Shown: positions 49,059 through 59,547 of the stretch, one piece after another
How the letters are laid out: each line of letters opens with the position of its first letter
How positions within the stretch are numbered: position 1 is the first letter of the stretch
Origin: Cephalotus follicularis
Lineage: Eukaryota > Streptophyta > Magnoliopsida > Oxalidales > Cephalotaceae
Length of the DNA stretch: 64,000 nucleotides
Assembly: GCA_001972305.1 (NCBI GenBank)
Contig: BDDD01000997.1
Coordinates: 257,066-321,065 of the forward strand
Direction of reading: 5' to 3'
Made by a program: the position numbers and the translations under genes
The notes under the pieces: model-generated
Database searches by the model: none
The model's input: the letters and a program-made list of their open reading frames with translations, nothing else
Told to the model about the DNA's origin: nothing

Positions 49059-49208
49059 ATGCTTCCAGACCATTTTTGGCATGATATTCTTTTGTTTCTT
49101 CAAATAAAAGACCTTGTTAGATTTGGTGTTGTATCAAGAGGATGCAAGGAATTATGTAGATCCGAGTCATCGGTGTTGATAGAAATCTCTGAACCAAACT
49201 CTGAATGA
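49059..49208 (+). pseudogene. F-box domain fragment
   Basis: A 49-residue frame from ATG 49059 to TGA 49208 reads MLPDHFWHDILLFLQIKDLV followed by RFGVVSRGCKELCRS. This matches an F-box, the SKP1-binding motif of SCF ubiquitin ligases (LP..W.DIL..LP.KDLVRF..VS). F-box proteins are usually 300-450 residues with an F-box-associated or Kelch domain after this point, and none follows here. I take it as a leftover of an F-box gene. It is too short to appear in long-ORF lists. Confidence 0.7.
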
Positions 49209-49553
49209 TCTGTAAATATTTTTGTGAATGTTACATTCCATGAAAGATGCGTTCAAATAAATTTTTTCATTCAAAATTCTGTTAATGGCGATGATGTTAC
49301 CGTCAAAGTTGTAACGATTCAACAAAAAAAAAGTAAAAAAACATTAAAAATTCTCTAACTTTAAATGTTTGTTCACGTGCGTCTTCGTATTAAATTCTTA
49401 TTCATTTAATTACTTGTTTTTCTAAAATTTATTCAAATGAACCTGTCAAGAATTCCATCAGTTATGTTGGCTTATTTGTTAAAATTATGTTGACTGAATT
49501 AAAAAAAATACACTAATATCACCTATTATTTTTAATATTTTTTTAGTCAATAT

Positions 49554-49558
<5 letters not shown>

Positions 49559-49635
<77 letters not shown>
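49559..49635. repeat. CT microsatellite, about 38 units
   Basis: An uninterrupted TC run of about 77 bases. Long pure dinucleotide runs mutate quickly, so the length is likely variable between individuals. Confidence 0.97.
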
Positions 49636-49640
<5 letters not shown>

Positions 49641-51640
49641 AGCTATTTTCTCTCATTTTAATTGAAGCCCATACATCACCTACAACCACATTCACATGAA
49701 CAAATCCAAACCAAACCATCTTCCGTCAATAGACTCAATACCCTCACCTACAACCCCATCCACGTCAACAAAATCAAACTAAACTATCTTTCGTCAATAT
49801 CCAAACCATTGCCTCTAAAACATAACCGCTATTTCAACCTATAAAAAAGAAACCAAACACAAACAAAAAATGGCAGCACACCATGTCAGCTTAATATTGA
49901 ATAAGAAATTATCATAATTTTTTTCAAGTCCAGCCAACATAATTTTAATAGTCACGTTAACGTCACTAACGAAATTTTGGATAATGAAATTCATTTAAAC
50001 AAATTTTAAGAATAGAATGGGTTCAGTGAACAAAAATTTAATATAAAAACTCAAGTAGTTAAACACTTAAAGTTTGAGAGTTTTTAGTGTTTTTTTATAT
50101 TTTTTATGTCCAATCAGTACATTTTAATGGTCACCTTAATATTGTTAATAAGATTTTGAACAAAAAGACTTATTTAACCAAAATTTAAGACTACAGGAGA
50201 TTAAATGAACAAAACGTTAGTATAAGATTTTAGTGAACAAATACTTAAAATTGGCAAACATTATGTCATCTATCCAAAAGTGAAAATATTGAATCAAATA
50301 ACATGTTGAATCTCTATTCAAGAGACGAGTAGAGAATAAAGATATCTAATTAATTAAGAATTGCATCTCATACTAAATATGATGTTCCATTTAGCATCAT
50401 ATTAATCATTAAAAAAATTGTAAAATTGTTTTGAAATTTGTGCTTTCGTTGATCCAGAGTTAGCTTAGAAGGCTTCGGCGAATGTTCCATCAACTAGGCC
50501 GATTATTTGCAATCAATTTTAACAATCATATTGATGCATCGTAAGCTTGAGCAGCTTAGAAAGTATTTAATTGAAATTCACATATTAATTGGGTGGCCTG
50601 TAATTATTAATATTGATGAGTTCTAAAACACACATAGATTCATACGAAAAAATTGTTAAGATTTTCGTGTGAAGATTGAATCTCACATTAAAGAAAACTA
50701 TAAAGAGTGAAGAATTACATGAAATATCGAACAACAATTTAATAACTTATGTAAATTAATGTGATATTTAATGTCATCAAATCAGATTGATTATTAGATT
50801 TTAATAATTAATATCAGAACTTAGACTTTTATATTAAGATGATGACTCAGATCATATATTAGATTATTCTTTTTGGTTAACTCTTTAGTTTTAACAAATT
50901 TTTCATTGTAATACTCTAATTTAACCCGTCACAATCCTAAGTCATACAAATCAAAAAGGTTGATTTACAAGTCGTTTTCAGATTGAACGCAAAGAGGGAA
51001 GACTTTAAAACATATATATAGAACGTATAACAAAAATACTTTATCTTTGTGCCATTGCCATGCCAAACAGTTAGCACAGAATTTAGTACTAGCACTTGCT
51101 AGTGCACATTGTAACAACACACGGCAACTACCATTCTTCTTGATTGCATGATACCAACGCAGAGAGGAATAAATGTTGCATGGAAGATTGGCACACAAAT
51201 AAGGATCTGTAATCTGATATCGCATTTAAGTTGTTATAGTCATACTTGGCACATAGAACTAGGCAATGTTAGCTAAACATTCACGTAGCAATCAACAAAT
51301 CCTTCGCATGTAAAAGGAGCCCTATCCTTGCCCTATCCTAGCATATTGAAACTCGTAATCACTGGCTAGCTTAATTCTTATCTCTGTGTATTTATTTACT
51401 GCCTAAGCGGTGCAATTATGTAACACACAGCTTTGTGATCGCGCATCGCTTCACCTCGTAGGCCCAAACTGTGGTCTTTTGATGTTTGGTCTGTTTGTGC
51501 CTTGGACCTGTGGTTCTACTGTAGGATACAATTTGACATTTACATACAAAAGACTCTGTAAGCGTTCAATGACCAGAGACTTGTGTGGCACCACCAGCCA
51601 CCACACTGCTACCCATTAACACCATTAATATTAGTGTGCA
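49636..51640. other. Intergenic, no gene supported
   Basis: AT-rich. Two related segments near 49860-50070 and 50090-50290 share the phrases GTCACGTTAACG or GTCACCTTAATA and TAAGA...GAACAAAA, so a degenerate duplication is possible. The minus-strand frame 50965-51225 is cysteine-rich but matches no family I know. Confidence 0.45.
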
Positions 51641-51652
51641 CCCTCATTGACC

Positions 51653-51662
51653 CTATATATAT
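51653..51662 (+). promoter_or_regulatory. TATA box of the proline-rich protein gene
   Basis: CTATATATAT lies about 60 bases before the ATG at 51722, with CTTCTCTCTTCTCTGAG leader DNA between them. Confidence 0.7.
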
Positions 51663-51721
51663 TCCTCGACGTCTTCTCTCTTCTCTGAGATGAATATAGC
51701 AAAAAAAAACATGAATTAGAA

Positions 51722-52909
51722 ATGAAAGCAAACGCAGTGACAGTAACTCTGCTAGCTCTACTATTGACAACTCAAACAATAACAGAAGCTATACCACACC
51801 TCCAACACAAACACCAAACAAAAAGAGAAGGGAAAGACGAGGTGGAGAAGAGATCGAGGAATAGAAGTGGAAGTAGAACTAGATCATCAAGTTGCGACCC
51901 TTTGTTCCAATACCTTTTTGGAACTTGTGGTCAATGGCCTTTCTCAGTTTCTCCATCCCCAGATAACCCATTTAGGCCTGCTCCAAGGCCGTCCCCGCGA
52001 CAATCTCCACCACCATTGCCACCACTCCTCCCTTCTCCACCTCCACTAGTCCTATCTCCACCACCTGTAGTTCAGCCCCCAATATTACCCCCTCCACCAC
52101 CCTTACTCCCTTCACCGTCCCCACCACCATTAGCTGNNNNNNNNNNNNNNNNNNNNNNNNNGCCACCGCGCCCCTACGCTGTTCCCCCACCACCCTCCTC
52201 CCATCACCACCGCCACCCCCCCTTGTTGCCACCCCAACCACCACCTTCAGACACCGCCTCCATCAACCTCCCACCACCGTCCACTCCCCCGCCATCGCCT
52301 CCACCACCAATACCGTCCCCTCCCCCGCCATTATTGGTTCCCTCTCCACCGCCACCAGAGGAAGTTTCACCACCAACACCACAATTTATATTCCCACCAC
52401 CACTAGTCCTTTCACCACCACCTCCTGAAATAATACAACCACCAATATTTCCATGGGTCTCACCTCCTGACATCGTTCCAGAGACACCCACCATCCCCAT
52501 ATTTTATCCACCGCCTGACTTTTCCCTTCCACCACCAGAAGAAACCCAACCCCCGGTTGTGTTCACACCAGGACCACCATTGGTTCCAACAATTTTGCCA
52601 CCACCAGAACCAGAATTGCCTCCAATTGGATTTACACCAGCACCACCACTAGTCCCCATATCTTTTGCACCACCAGAACAAGATTTGCCACCTATTGGAT
52701 TCACACCAACACCAATTCTCCCCATATTTTCCCCACCAGATGAATTTACACCATCTCCAATTGTTCCCATATTTTCTTCACCCCCTGATCCTCCTCAACT
52801 TGATCCATTGCTACCTCCACAAGAGCCATTTTCATTTACACCACCTATTGAGTCAAACCCAACTGCACCTGATCTTTTCTTACCTCCTTTGGTTCCTGAC
52901 ACTCCGTAG
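51722..52909 (+). CDS. Extensin-like proline-rich cell-wall protein, intronless, contains an assembly gap
   Basis: A secreted structural wall protein candidate. The frame runs 395 codons from ATG 51722 to TAG 52909. Residues 1-23 are a clear signal peptide (VTVTLLALLLTTQTITEA). Residues 24-60 are basic (KRSRNRSGSRTRSSS). Next comes a short cysteine block CDPLFQYLFGTCGQWPF that recurs in a plant proline-rich family. The rest is proline-rich: first SPPP and PPPLLPSP runs, then looser repeats of the type LPPIGFTPAPPLVPI. Only a few SPPPP blocks occur and no YVY crosslink motif, so it is closer to hybrid proline-rich or gp1-like proteins than to classic extensins. N bases at 52137-52161 hide an unknown length, so the count and the frame across the gap are not certain. 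A TATA box and an AATAAA flank the gene. Confidence 0.8.
   Translation: MKANAVTVTLLALLLTTQTITEAIPHLQHKHQTKREGKDEVEKRSRNRSGSRTRSSSCDPLFQYLFGTCGQWPFSVSPSPDNPFRPAPRPSPRQSPPPLPPLLPSPPPLVLSPPPVVQPPILPPPPPLLPSPSPPPLAXXXXXXXXXPPRPYAVPPPPSSHHHRHPPLLPPQPPPSDTASINLPPPSTPPPSPPPPIPSPPPPLLVPSPPPPEEVSPPTPQFIFPPPLVLSPPPPEIIQPPIFPWVSPPDIVPETPTIPIFYPPPDFSLPPPEETQPPVVFTPGPPLVPTILPPPEPELPPIGFTPAPPLVPISFAPPEQDLPPIGFTPTPILPIFSPPDEFTPSPIVPIFSSPPDPPQLDPLLPPQEPFSFTPPIESNPTAPDLFLPPLVPDTP
52137..52161. other. Assembly gap (25 N)
   Basis: A run of 25 undefined bases within the repetitive proline-coding part. The length is likely a placeholder. C-rich repetitive DNA is a common cause of such gaps. Confidence 0.98.
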
Positions 52910-53141
52910 GAGCTATCAGCTGCCATTTTCGTCTACAAGCTGTTTTGAATGAGCCAGTGCTGCAGCCTTGCATTACCTCCATTTCGGCATCTCACTTCTT
53001 CAGACAAGACTCTAAATAAGCAGAAAGTGGTTGGCAACACGCTAGCTTTAATTTGTCCATATGTTTTTGAGTTATTAAAATTATAGTTTTGTTTCTCTGT
53101 TGATTATCGCAATCATGTTTTTTCTATTCTAATATTAGTTC

Positions 53142-53147
53142 AATAAA
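53142..53147 (+). terminator. Polyadenylation signal of the proline-rich protein gene
   Basis: AATAAA about 230 bases after the stop codon, in AT-rich DNA. Other near-matches exist, so the actual site is uncertain. Confidence 0.5.
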
Positions 53148-54059
53148 GATGAGCATTACATGAAAAAGCAGGTGGTCCAAAAGCAATCATGATTGCACAA
53201 ATAATTCTGCCGATATTAGAACTAGATTTCTTTTTTTGGGTTCAGTTTCAAAGCTAGATATATGGGTGCCATCTTGGATCATGACACGTGAATCCGATCC
53301 GAACGGATAATAATATTAATGTGCTTAGTTTAAATTGTAATACCCAGAATTTTATAATATAAAAGAATGACTGTGGAACTGGACCGAATGTTGGGCCGTA
53401 TTATTAAAGGAGAAATTGGGCTTAAAATGAGATGCTGTTATTTGACTAGAATGTGACTAATAAAGAAAATGACATTTGGACTTGGAATTGGGCCACATGT
53501 TATGGGCTAAATTTATTTGAGAGAGCAAAATGAGAATTGAGCTTGAAATGTATATTATTGATTTTGGGCTACTGGTTATAATGAAGAGAAAAGGGAGTTG
53601 GGCCGACTCATTTAGTCCTCAGCCCATAATGTAAAGGTGTTGCCAGAATTGTCTAAAAGATTCTGGAAACTTCCTTGGCTGGTTATAAAAGAGAAGGGAA
53701 TTGAGAGCGAGGGGGGCTGCTGATATTTTGGGGGGAGAAAGGGACAAGGAAACGGCCACTATCTGGAGAGTTCTTGTCTCCTTCTCTCCACTTTCACTAA
53801 ATCCCCTCATCTCCAACCTTGGAAGAGACAACGAAGGAGCTACCAGGGAGCAAGGGAAATGAAGTAAAGGCAACGGAGGAACCAGTGGAGGAAGTGTACT
53901 AGAGCTCATCAATTCCAGGTAGGAATTACTCCCTACTCAGTGCCTTATTCTTTACGTGTACTGGTTATGAGTGTTAAATGGTATGGTTACTAGCATGAGC
54001 AAATGACTGTAATAAATAGAAAGGGGTCCTCTGTCCTTGATGAGTAGAGAATTAGTGAG

Positions 54060-55560
54060 TATTGTTTACTGAGGAATTTATGATTGGCGCCAGAGTATAT
54101 CACGCATATCATGCGCCTGTGCTACGCATCCGTACATGCGGAGGACGCATCAGTACCGGGCACCATTTCACCCGAGGGCACGTAGCCGAGGTACCACGCA
54201 CTTGGACTCTCCCTGTACTGAGCTCTCCACTGCCCCAAGCATGCCCGACGTTGACGTCATAAGCATGCGTCCATTTCTTGACAACGTGTCGGGCTCTCTT
54301 CTGCATGCATCTTAAGCATGCAAAAGGGTGTGCGTGGCCAAGCTCTTCACTGCCGAGCTGCCATGGTGCCGAGATGGACATGAGCCAGAGGTGCCGAGGA
54401 GCCAACTATGGCCTTCCTCTGGCATGCGCCCGAGGACAAGTTTTCCGAGGACGCGATACCGCCCCGAGCACTCAGTGCCTGAGCTCCACTGCCAGGTGCC
54501 GAGGTCTCCACCATGAATGCGCCAACCATGGCCTCCCACTGTGCCATGCGTTCTACCACCCATGTATATGCCGAGTACACACAACCAAGGATAACCCAAT
54601 GTAGTGCGCCACTATACCATACATCCCCAGTTATGCGCCGAGGACACACTAGTGTGATGAGCTCTTCATGCAGGCTTCCGAGCATGGGTGGCCAAATACC
54701 AGAGCTCGCCATCTACTGTTGCCAAGGAACAGACCTTGGTCATCCACTGGCTTGTGTCCGAGGAAGCAACCATGGCGTCCACTGGCATGTGGCCTAGGTG
54801 CCAACCATGGCCTCCCTTTCCAGGTATCCGAGGTGCCCACTATGGCTTCCACTGCCATGGCACCGAGGATGCCAAAGTGCCATGCATGCCTCCATGCATC
54901 GAGCATGTGACCTGCCCTGCATGCACCGGGGTTGCGCCATAGCCACTCAAGCAAGCATGCATTCGAGGAAACACGCCGAGGATGCACCAGTGTAGTGCAC
55001 CACTGTCCCCATGCATGCGTCCGAGCTCTTCACCGCATGCGCCCGATGCATGTCTCCCGTGCATGTCATGCGACGCATCAGAGCTCTCCAATGAACGCAT
55101 CCAAGCTCTTCACAGTGAATAACCGAGGTGCCATTTCCATACATGTGCCGAGGACGCATCAGTGGAGCTACCATGCAGGCATTGAGCTCTTCCCCTGCCA
55201 TATAGCACCGTACACGCCAAGCACCCTCCTCTGCATTGTGCGCCTTGCATTGGGATCTCCTTTGCCATGTGCGCCATGCACTGTGAAGTGCGAGCTCTCC
55301 TCTGCCATGTGCACCATGCACTGTGAAGTGTTGCACTCTCCTCAGGCAGCACCTGAGCATGCAAAGCGGGTGAGTCTTCCACTGTCCCTGCGTCCAAGAG
55401 ATGCTATGCACCGAGCGTTGTACAGAAAGACGCCATGAATGCCGAGCTCTTCGGGCATATACGTCCGAGCATGCACCCCAAACTTACATCAGACCAGTGC
55501 CACTGTGTGCACAACATGCATGCAATATATATTTGTGTGTGATAGCGCCCGAACAGTGCT
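54060..55560. repeat. CCGAGG-rich section of the solo LTR
   Basis: It is built from irregularly repeated phrases such as GCCGAGGACGC, GAGCTCTTCAC, CCATGCATGC and CCACTGCCATG. GC content is far above the flanks. The same phrases recur at 62820-63740 in the second long LTR, and the GCCGAGGA core recurs in the Tat-type LTRs. Confidence 0.8.
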
Positions 55561-55800
55561 CCTTCTTGCGCTCGGGCTTAAGCATGTTGTGATGTGATAG
55601 AATGTATAGATGATTAAATTAATGATAAGTGCAGTGTTGAGTGAGATAAGTGCAGTATTGAGTTAATATATTAACGAGTGATGAGTGTAATATATCAATG
55701 AACGATAAATGAAGTGTAATTAAATGATAAAGGCAGACCTCACTCAATGTAGTGTTAGTATACTGTTAATATAGTGTAGTATAATGTATTGTACTGTACC

Positions 55801-55975
55801 GGATCACCGACCGAGATGAGCCCTATGGGGATCACCGACCGAGATGAGCCGGTAAGGCTATCTTTGAGATGAGCCTAGAGGATCACCGAGATAGCCCAAT
55901 GGATCACTGACCGAGATGAGCCGACGGATCACCAACTGAGATGAGCCGACGGATCACTGACCGAGATGAGCCACA
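55801..55975. repeat. Tandem repeat, unit about 25 bp, around seven copies
   Basis: The unit is GGATCACCGACCGAGATGAG followed by CC and a short variable part. Copies differ by small indels and substitutions. It lies near the 3' side of the long solo LTR. Confidence 0.85.
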
Positions 55976-57013
55976 CTGACTATTACTGTTAATGTTATTA
56001 TTGTATAGTGTACTGAATGATTGTCATTAATACTGTATAATGTTGTGTTCCTCTCCTCTACCTATAACGCCTAGAGCGCGTATATTGCTCTTCCTACGAC
56101 TGAGGAACCCGAGGAACCGGTCTGCCTAAAATGTAATGATTATTCCTGTCCCGGCACCTCTGCTTTAACGTCTGGAGCGCGTTATTGCTCCTCCTTTAGT
56201 AGGGGATGCTGAGGAAGGATTTATTATGACGGTTAATGATTGTTACTGACGGTTAATAACTGTTAAGGAATGATACGGAATGGTTCGTACTGTTATTGAT
56301 TGCTAGTAGCGAATGAATGAAGTGTTATACTGTTGTTATTGTATCTCATTGCATTGCATACTGCCTGCTACATCTGCATCTCCATGCATGAGTGGGTTGT
56401 AGTTCCTATATGACCAGTGGTCGCTGACCCATTGCATTTGAATGTAATGGGTCAGGTACAGGTGGAGCTCCGCAGCAAGATGAGGATTGAAGCCCCGGGT
56501 GAGTCTCCTCCACAACAGATCGACACCAACCTATTTATATTTTTGAATATTGTATTTCTTGACCTGCCGACATGTGGCATAGCTTTTATGAACAGCATTG
56601 TATAACACTGGGTTTATCCACGCAAATGATATTTAATTGGAATTATTTCGCATGTATTATTATATTGTTAAAAGTTTTTAATTTCCGCTGAATATTGGAT
56701 AATAAATGATACTGTTAGTAGCGCGTCAAACCTTGGGGGTTAACCCTTGGGGTTTGGGGAGTTACATAAATTTTGTCCAATTATATTAGTATTAACTCGT
56801 ATAACTTAATTTGAATTCGAGTTATATTCGGGTCAACCCGACTTCGACCCACTAAATACGACAGAACCCGACTTGAATTCAACCCAAACACGATAAAAAC
56901 ACGACTCGTTGACACGAATTACCACCCCTAACTAGATATACTATAATGAAGTTAAACAGTTGTTGTCATATCTCATATTCAACCAAGGAGTTTATATAAT
57001 CCAAGGAAGTTCT

Positions 57014-57200
57014 TGTAATATTTTTAGACGACCAAGAGTAACCAAAAAAAAAATTATAATAACTATAATAATAATTAATACGTTGTAATATTATTGAGTT
57101 AGATTAAAAATAAGGAAAAATTATCATTGAATTGAATTAAAAAATCTCAACAGATACTGTCAGTTACTTTTTTTTTAATTGTAGTCTATAACATTATTCA
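57014..57200. mobile_element. MITE-like repeat, copy C
   Basis: The left part (GTAATATTTTTAGACG, then AGAGTAACCAAAAAAA), the inner part (CATTGAATTGAATTAAAAAA) and the right part (CAGTTACTTTTTTTTTAA, then TAGTCTATAACATTATTC) parallel copies at 3576 and 13651. The ends are diverged. Confidence 0.45.
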
Positions 57201-57524
57201 TATTTTTAAATTAAAAAGAGATTGTATTTTATATTTTTTATATTACCTTTGCATAATTTTATAATTTTTGTGTATATTATGTTGGTTTGACACCAAAAAA
57301 ATTGAGTTATTCAATATCAAATAATCTGGTATATTCAAGGTATAATCTCACAAAATGGATCCAACAGACCCTTGTTAAAAAAAACAAGATTTTTAACTAG
57401 ACACAGCTCACAAGTTTTATTTGCACACATTCAATCATAAAATAATATATTATTAATTTCATTGATTGTTATCCTAATTTTTTTAAAAAAAATTAATAAT
57501 ATGTATTTATATTATTGACCTTCG

Positions 57525-58790
57525 CCAAGACCTTGTTCGAATATATCAAGTCCGGAAAAACAAAAAGGTTTTGGGAGAAGGAGGGGCTGATCTATACAAA
57601 AGGAGATTGATTGTACGTGCCGAAGTGGAATAACTTACGGCGCGAAGTTCTCAAGGAGTGCCACGATTCCATGTGGGCGGGACATCCGGGACAGCAACGC
57701 ACGCATGCCATAGTGGAGGACATGTATTATTGGCCACACATGAGGGAAGATATGGAGGCCGACGTGCGCACCTGCCTTGTGTGCCAACAAGACAAGGTGG
57801 AGCAAAGCAAACCAGGGGGATTGCTTGAGCCACTGCCTATCCCAGATCGTCCTTGGGAGAGCATCTCTATGGACTTCATTGTGGGACTGCCTAAATTGGA
57901 TGGATGTGGTACTATCATGGTTGTGGTGGATCGATTCTCAAAGTACGACATATTCATCCCAACAACAAAAGAATGCCCCGCAGAAGAAGCAGCCGGACTT
58001 TTTCTCAAACATGTGGTCAAGTATTGGGGCGTGCCCCAAAATATAGTGAGTGATCGAGACGCTCGCTTTACCGGCAAGTTTTGGACCGAGTTATTCAAAC
58101 TCATGGGGTCCAAGCTCAATTTCTCTACAAGCTTCCACCCGTAAACCGATGGCCAAACTTAGCGGGTGAATGCATTGCTGGAGATATATTTGCGGCACTA
58201 TGTGAGTGCCAATCAATCTAATTGGGCGAAGCTTTTGGACATAGCCCAATTCTCTTATAATCTACAACAGAGCGAGGCGACATACCGCAGCCCCTTCGAG
58301 CTCATAACAGGGCAACAACCACTCACACCCAATGTCGTAGCAACAGGCTACACAGGATCAAGCCCCGTAGCATACAAGCTTGCCAAGACATGGCAAGAAC
58401 AGGCCGACATCGCCCATGCTTACTTTGAGAAAGCTAACAAGCGCATGAAGAAATGGGCGGACAAGAAGCGAAAGCCACGGGAGTTCCAAGTGGGAGACCT
58501 TGTCCTCATCAAGCTCCAACCCTAAAACTACAAAGCTTTTCAAAATTTACACAAGGGGTTAGTACGGAGATACGAGGGTCCATTTCAAATCATAAAGAAG
58601 GTGGGCAAGGTCGCATACATGGTGGAGTTGCCTCTCAAGCTCAAGCTTCATCCGGTCTTCCACGTAAGCTTACTTAAGCCTTATCATTCAGACGAGGAAG
58701 ACCCCAACCAAGGGGAATCTAAGTGTGCACCACCAATTGTTACTACCTCTTATGAAAGAAAGGTATAATACATCATTGCCGAAAGGGTCG
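57525..58790 (+). pseudogene. Gypsy (chromovirus-like) integrase and pol C-terminal remnant
   Basis: A second, unrelated gypsy pol fragment. In order: an HHCC finger region with CHDSMWAGHPGQQRT and YYWPHM...C..CQQDK, catalytic core DFIVGLPKLDGCGTIMVVVD (Asp), VSDRDARFTGKFW (Asp), then a TAG at the place of the Glu in the usual DGQTE motif (58159). The C-terminal part has KRKPREFQVGDLVLIKL, YEGPFQIIKKVG and HPVFHVSLLKPY, typical of chromodomain-bearing elements. It is interrupted at 57608, 58142, 58159, 58523 and 58766. There are no LTRs, gag or RT next to it, so it is a truncated relic. Confidence 0.88.
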
Positions 58791-59175
58791 TCTGAAAGAA
58801 CACTACAAAAAAAAGGGGTAACGGCGAGGGCACATCCCCTCGCCGTCCCCTCGTCATTGTCTCAACGGCGAGGGCACTGCGAGGGGAGGCCACCCTTGCC
58901 ATTTTCCTCCTCGCCAGCCCTTACAGTGAGGGTATGGCGAGGGTACAGCGAGGGTAGAGTCACCTCGCCGTGCACTGCCCTCGCCACGGAGAGGGTATGG
59001 CTAGGGCACGCTCCCCTCGCCATGGCGAAAGGCGGTCCAGTTCTTGAACCGGACCGCTTTTGTCACGGTCCGGGCCGGTCCGGTTCATGGAGCTAAAAAA
59101 TGAGAACTGAACCGACCCGTGAACCTTAACCATGAGTGAGACGGGCCGATCCGGGCCGGTTCGGTTCATATTCAC

Positions 59176-59414
59176 ATTGACGCCTATGTATGACGTTGAC
59201 GCGTATGTAAGACGTTGACGCTAATGTCATTTGAGCTGATATGCGTCAACGCTATCTTATGACTATGATGAGGTGGAATGCTTTTCATCTTGTGCGTCAA
59301 CGCTATCTATTAGCGTTAACGTCAGGTTTTTGCATCTACGACGACGTCAACACCTATATTATCAAAATGTACACGATAAACGTCAACGTATAATTTAGAC
59401 GTCGACGTCGACGG
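59176..59414. repeat. GTCAACG motif array, left
   Basis: About eleven copies of GACGTTGACGC or GCGTCAACGC-like motifs in both orientations, ending with GACGTCGACGTCGACGGG. The array lies directly before the TATA box and ORF start. Confidence 0.85.
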
Positions 59415-59416
59415 GT

Positions 59417-59428
59417 CGAGTATATAAT
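59417..59428 (+). promoter_or_regulatory. TATA box of the 393-codon ORF
   Basis: CGAGTATATAATG about 120 bases before ATG 59548, next to the left motif array. Confidence 0.6.
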
Positions 59429-59547
59429 GCTCTGTGCGTTTTCGTCGACTCTTACTTGTTTTGGCGTTGAAATCCCTAGTTTCCCTCTCTCTGCTTTCTC
59501 TAAAATCAGACCCCTAAACCTAAAAATCTTGAATCTTTTCCTTCACT

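Larger units (their letters stand above)
53336..56766 (+). repeat. Solo LTR of the TGTAAGAGCCC family, 3431 bp, with TSD TAAAT
   Basis: It begins TGTAATACCCAGAATTTT and ends GGTTTGGGGAGTTACA, with TAAAT at 53331-53335 and 56767-56771. The first 350 bases carry the family landmarks (TTGGGCC and GGGCTTAAA motifs, AATTCTGGAAACTTCC followed by CTTGGCTGG) and a TATAAAAG promoter box near 53685. No primer-binding site or coding frame is present. Such length is typical of long-LTR plant gypsy lineages. Inside are a CCGAGG-rich section (54060-55560) and a tandem repeat (55801-55975). Long frames in the CCGAGG section come from its GC-rich composition, not genes. Confidence 0.85.
53263..56931. mobile_element. 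Mutator-like MITE candidate, split by a nested solo LTR
   Basis: CTAGATATA occurs directly on both sides (53254-53262 and 56932-56940), a 9-bp duplication as Mutator-type transposons make. The two halves (53263-53335 and 56767-56931) together match the uninterrupted copy at 29311-29516: GATCATGACACG and GATCCGATCCGAAC on the left, AACTCGTATAACTTAATTTG and GACACGAATTACCACCCCTA on the right. The terminal similarity is weak (TGGGTGCCATCTTGG against TTAGGGGTGGTAATTCG), so the class assignment rests mainly on the 9-bp duplication. Confidence 0.75.

Noticed and set aside
50965..51225. 86-residue cysteine-rich minus-strand ORF
   Set aside because: No signal peptide, no known motif and no splice-site support. 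Its coding status is undecided, so it is not listed as a gene.
51972..52770. Glycine-rich minus-strand ORFs
   Set aside because: They are complements of proline codons in the wall-protein gene.
54062..55592. Many 60-168 residue ORFs on both strands
   Set aside because: They lie in the GC-rich CCGAGG section of a solo LTR. No family resemblance, and none is shared in frame with the second copy at 62.8-63.7 kb.
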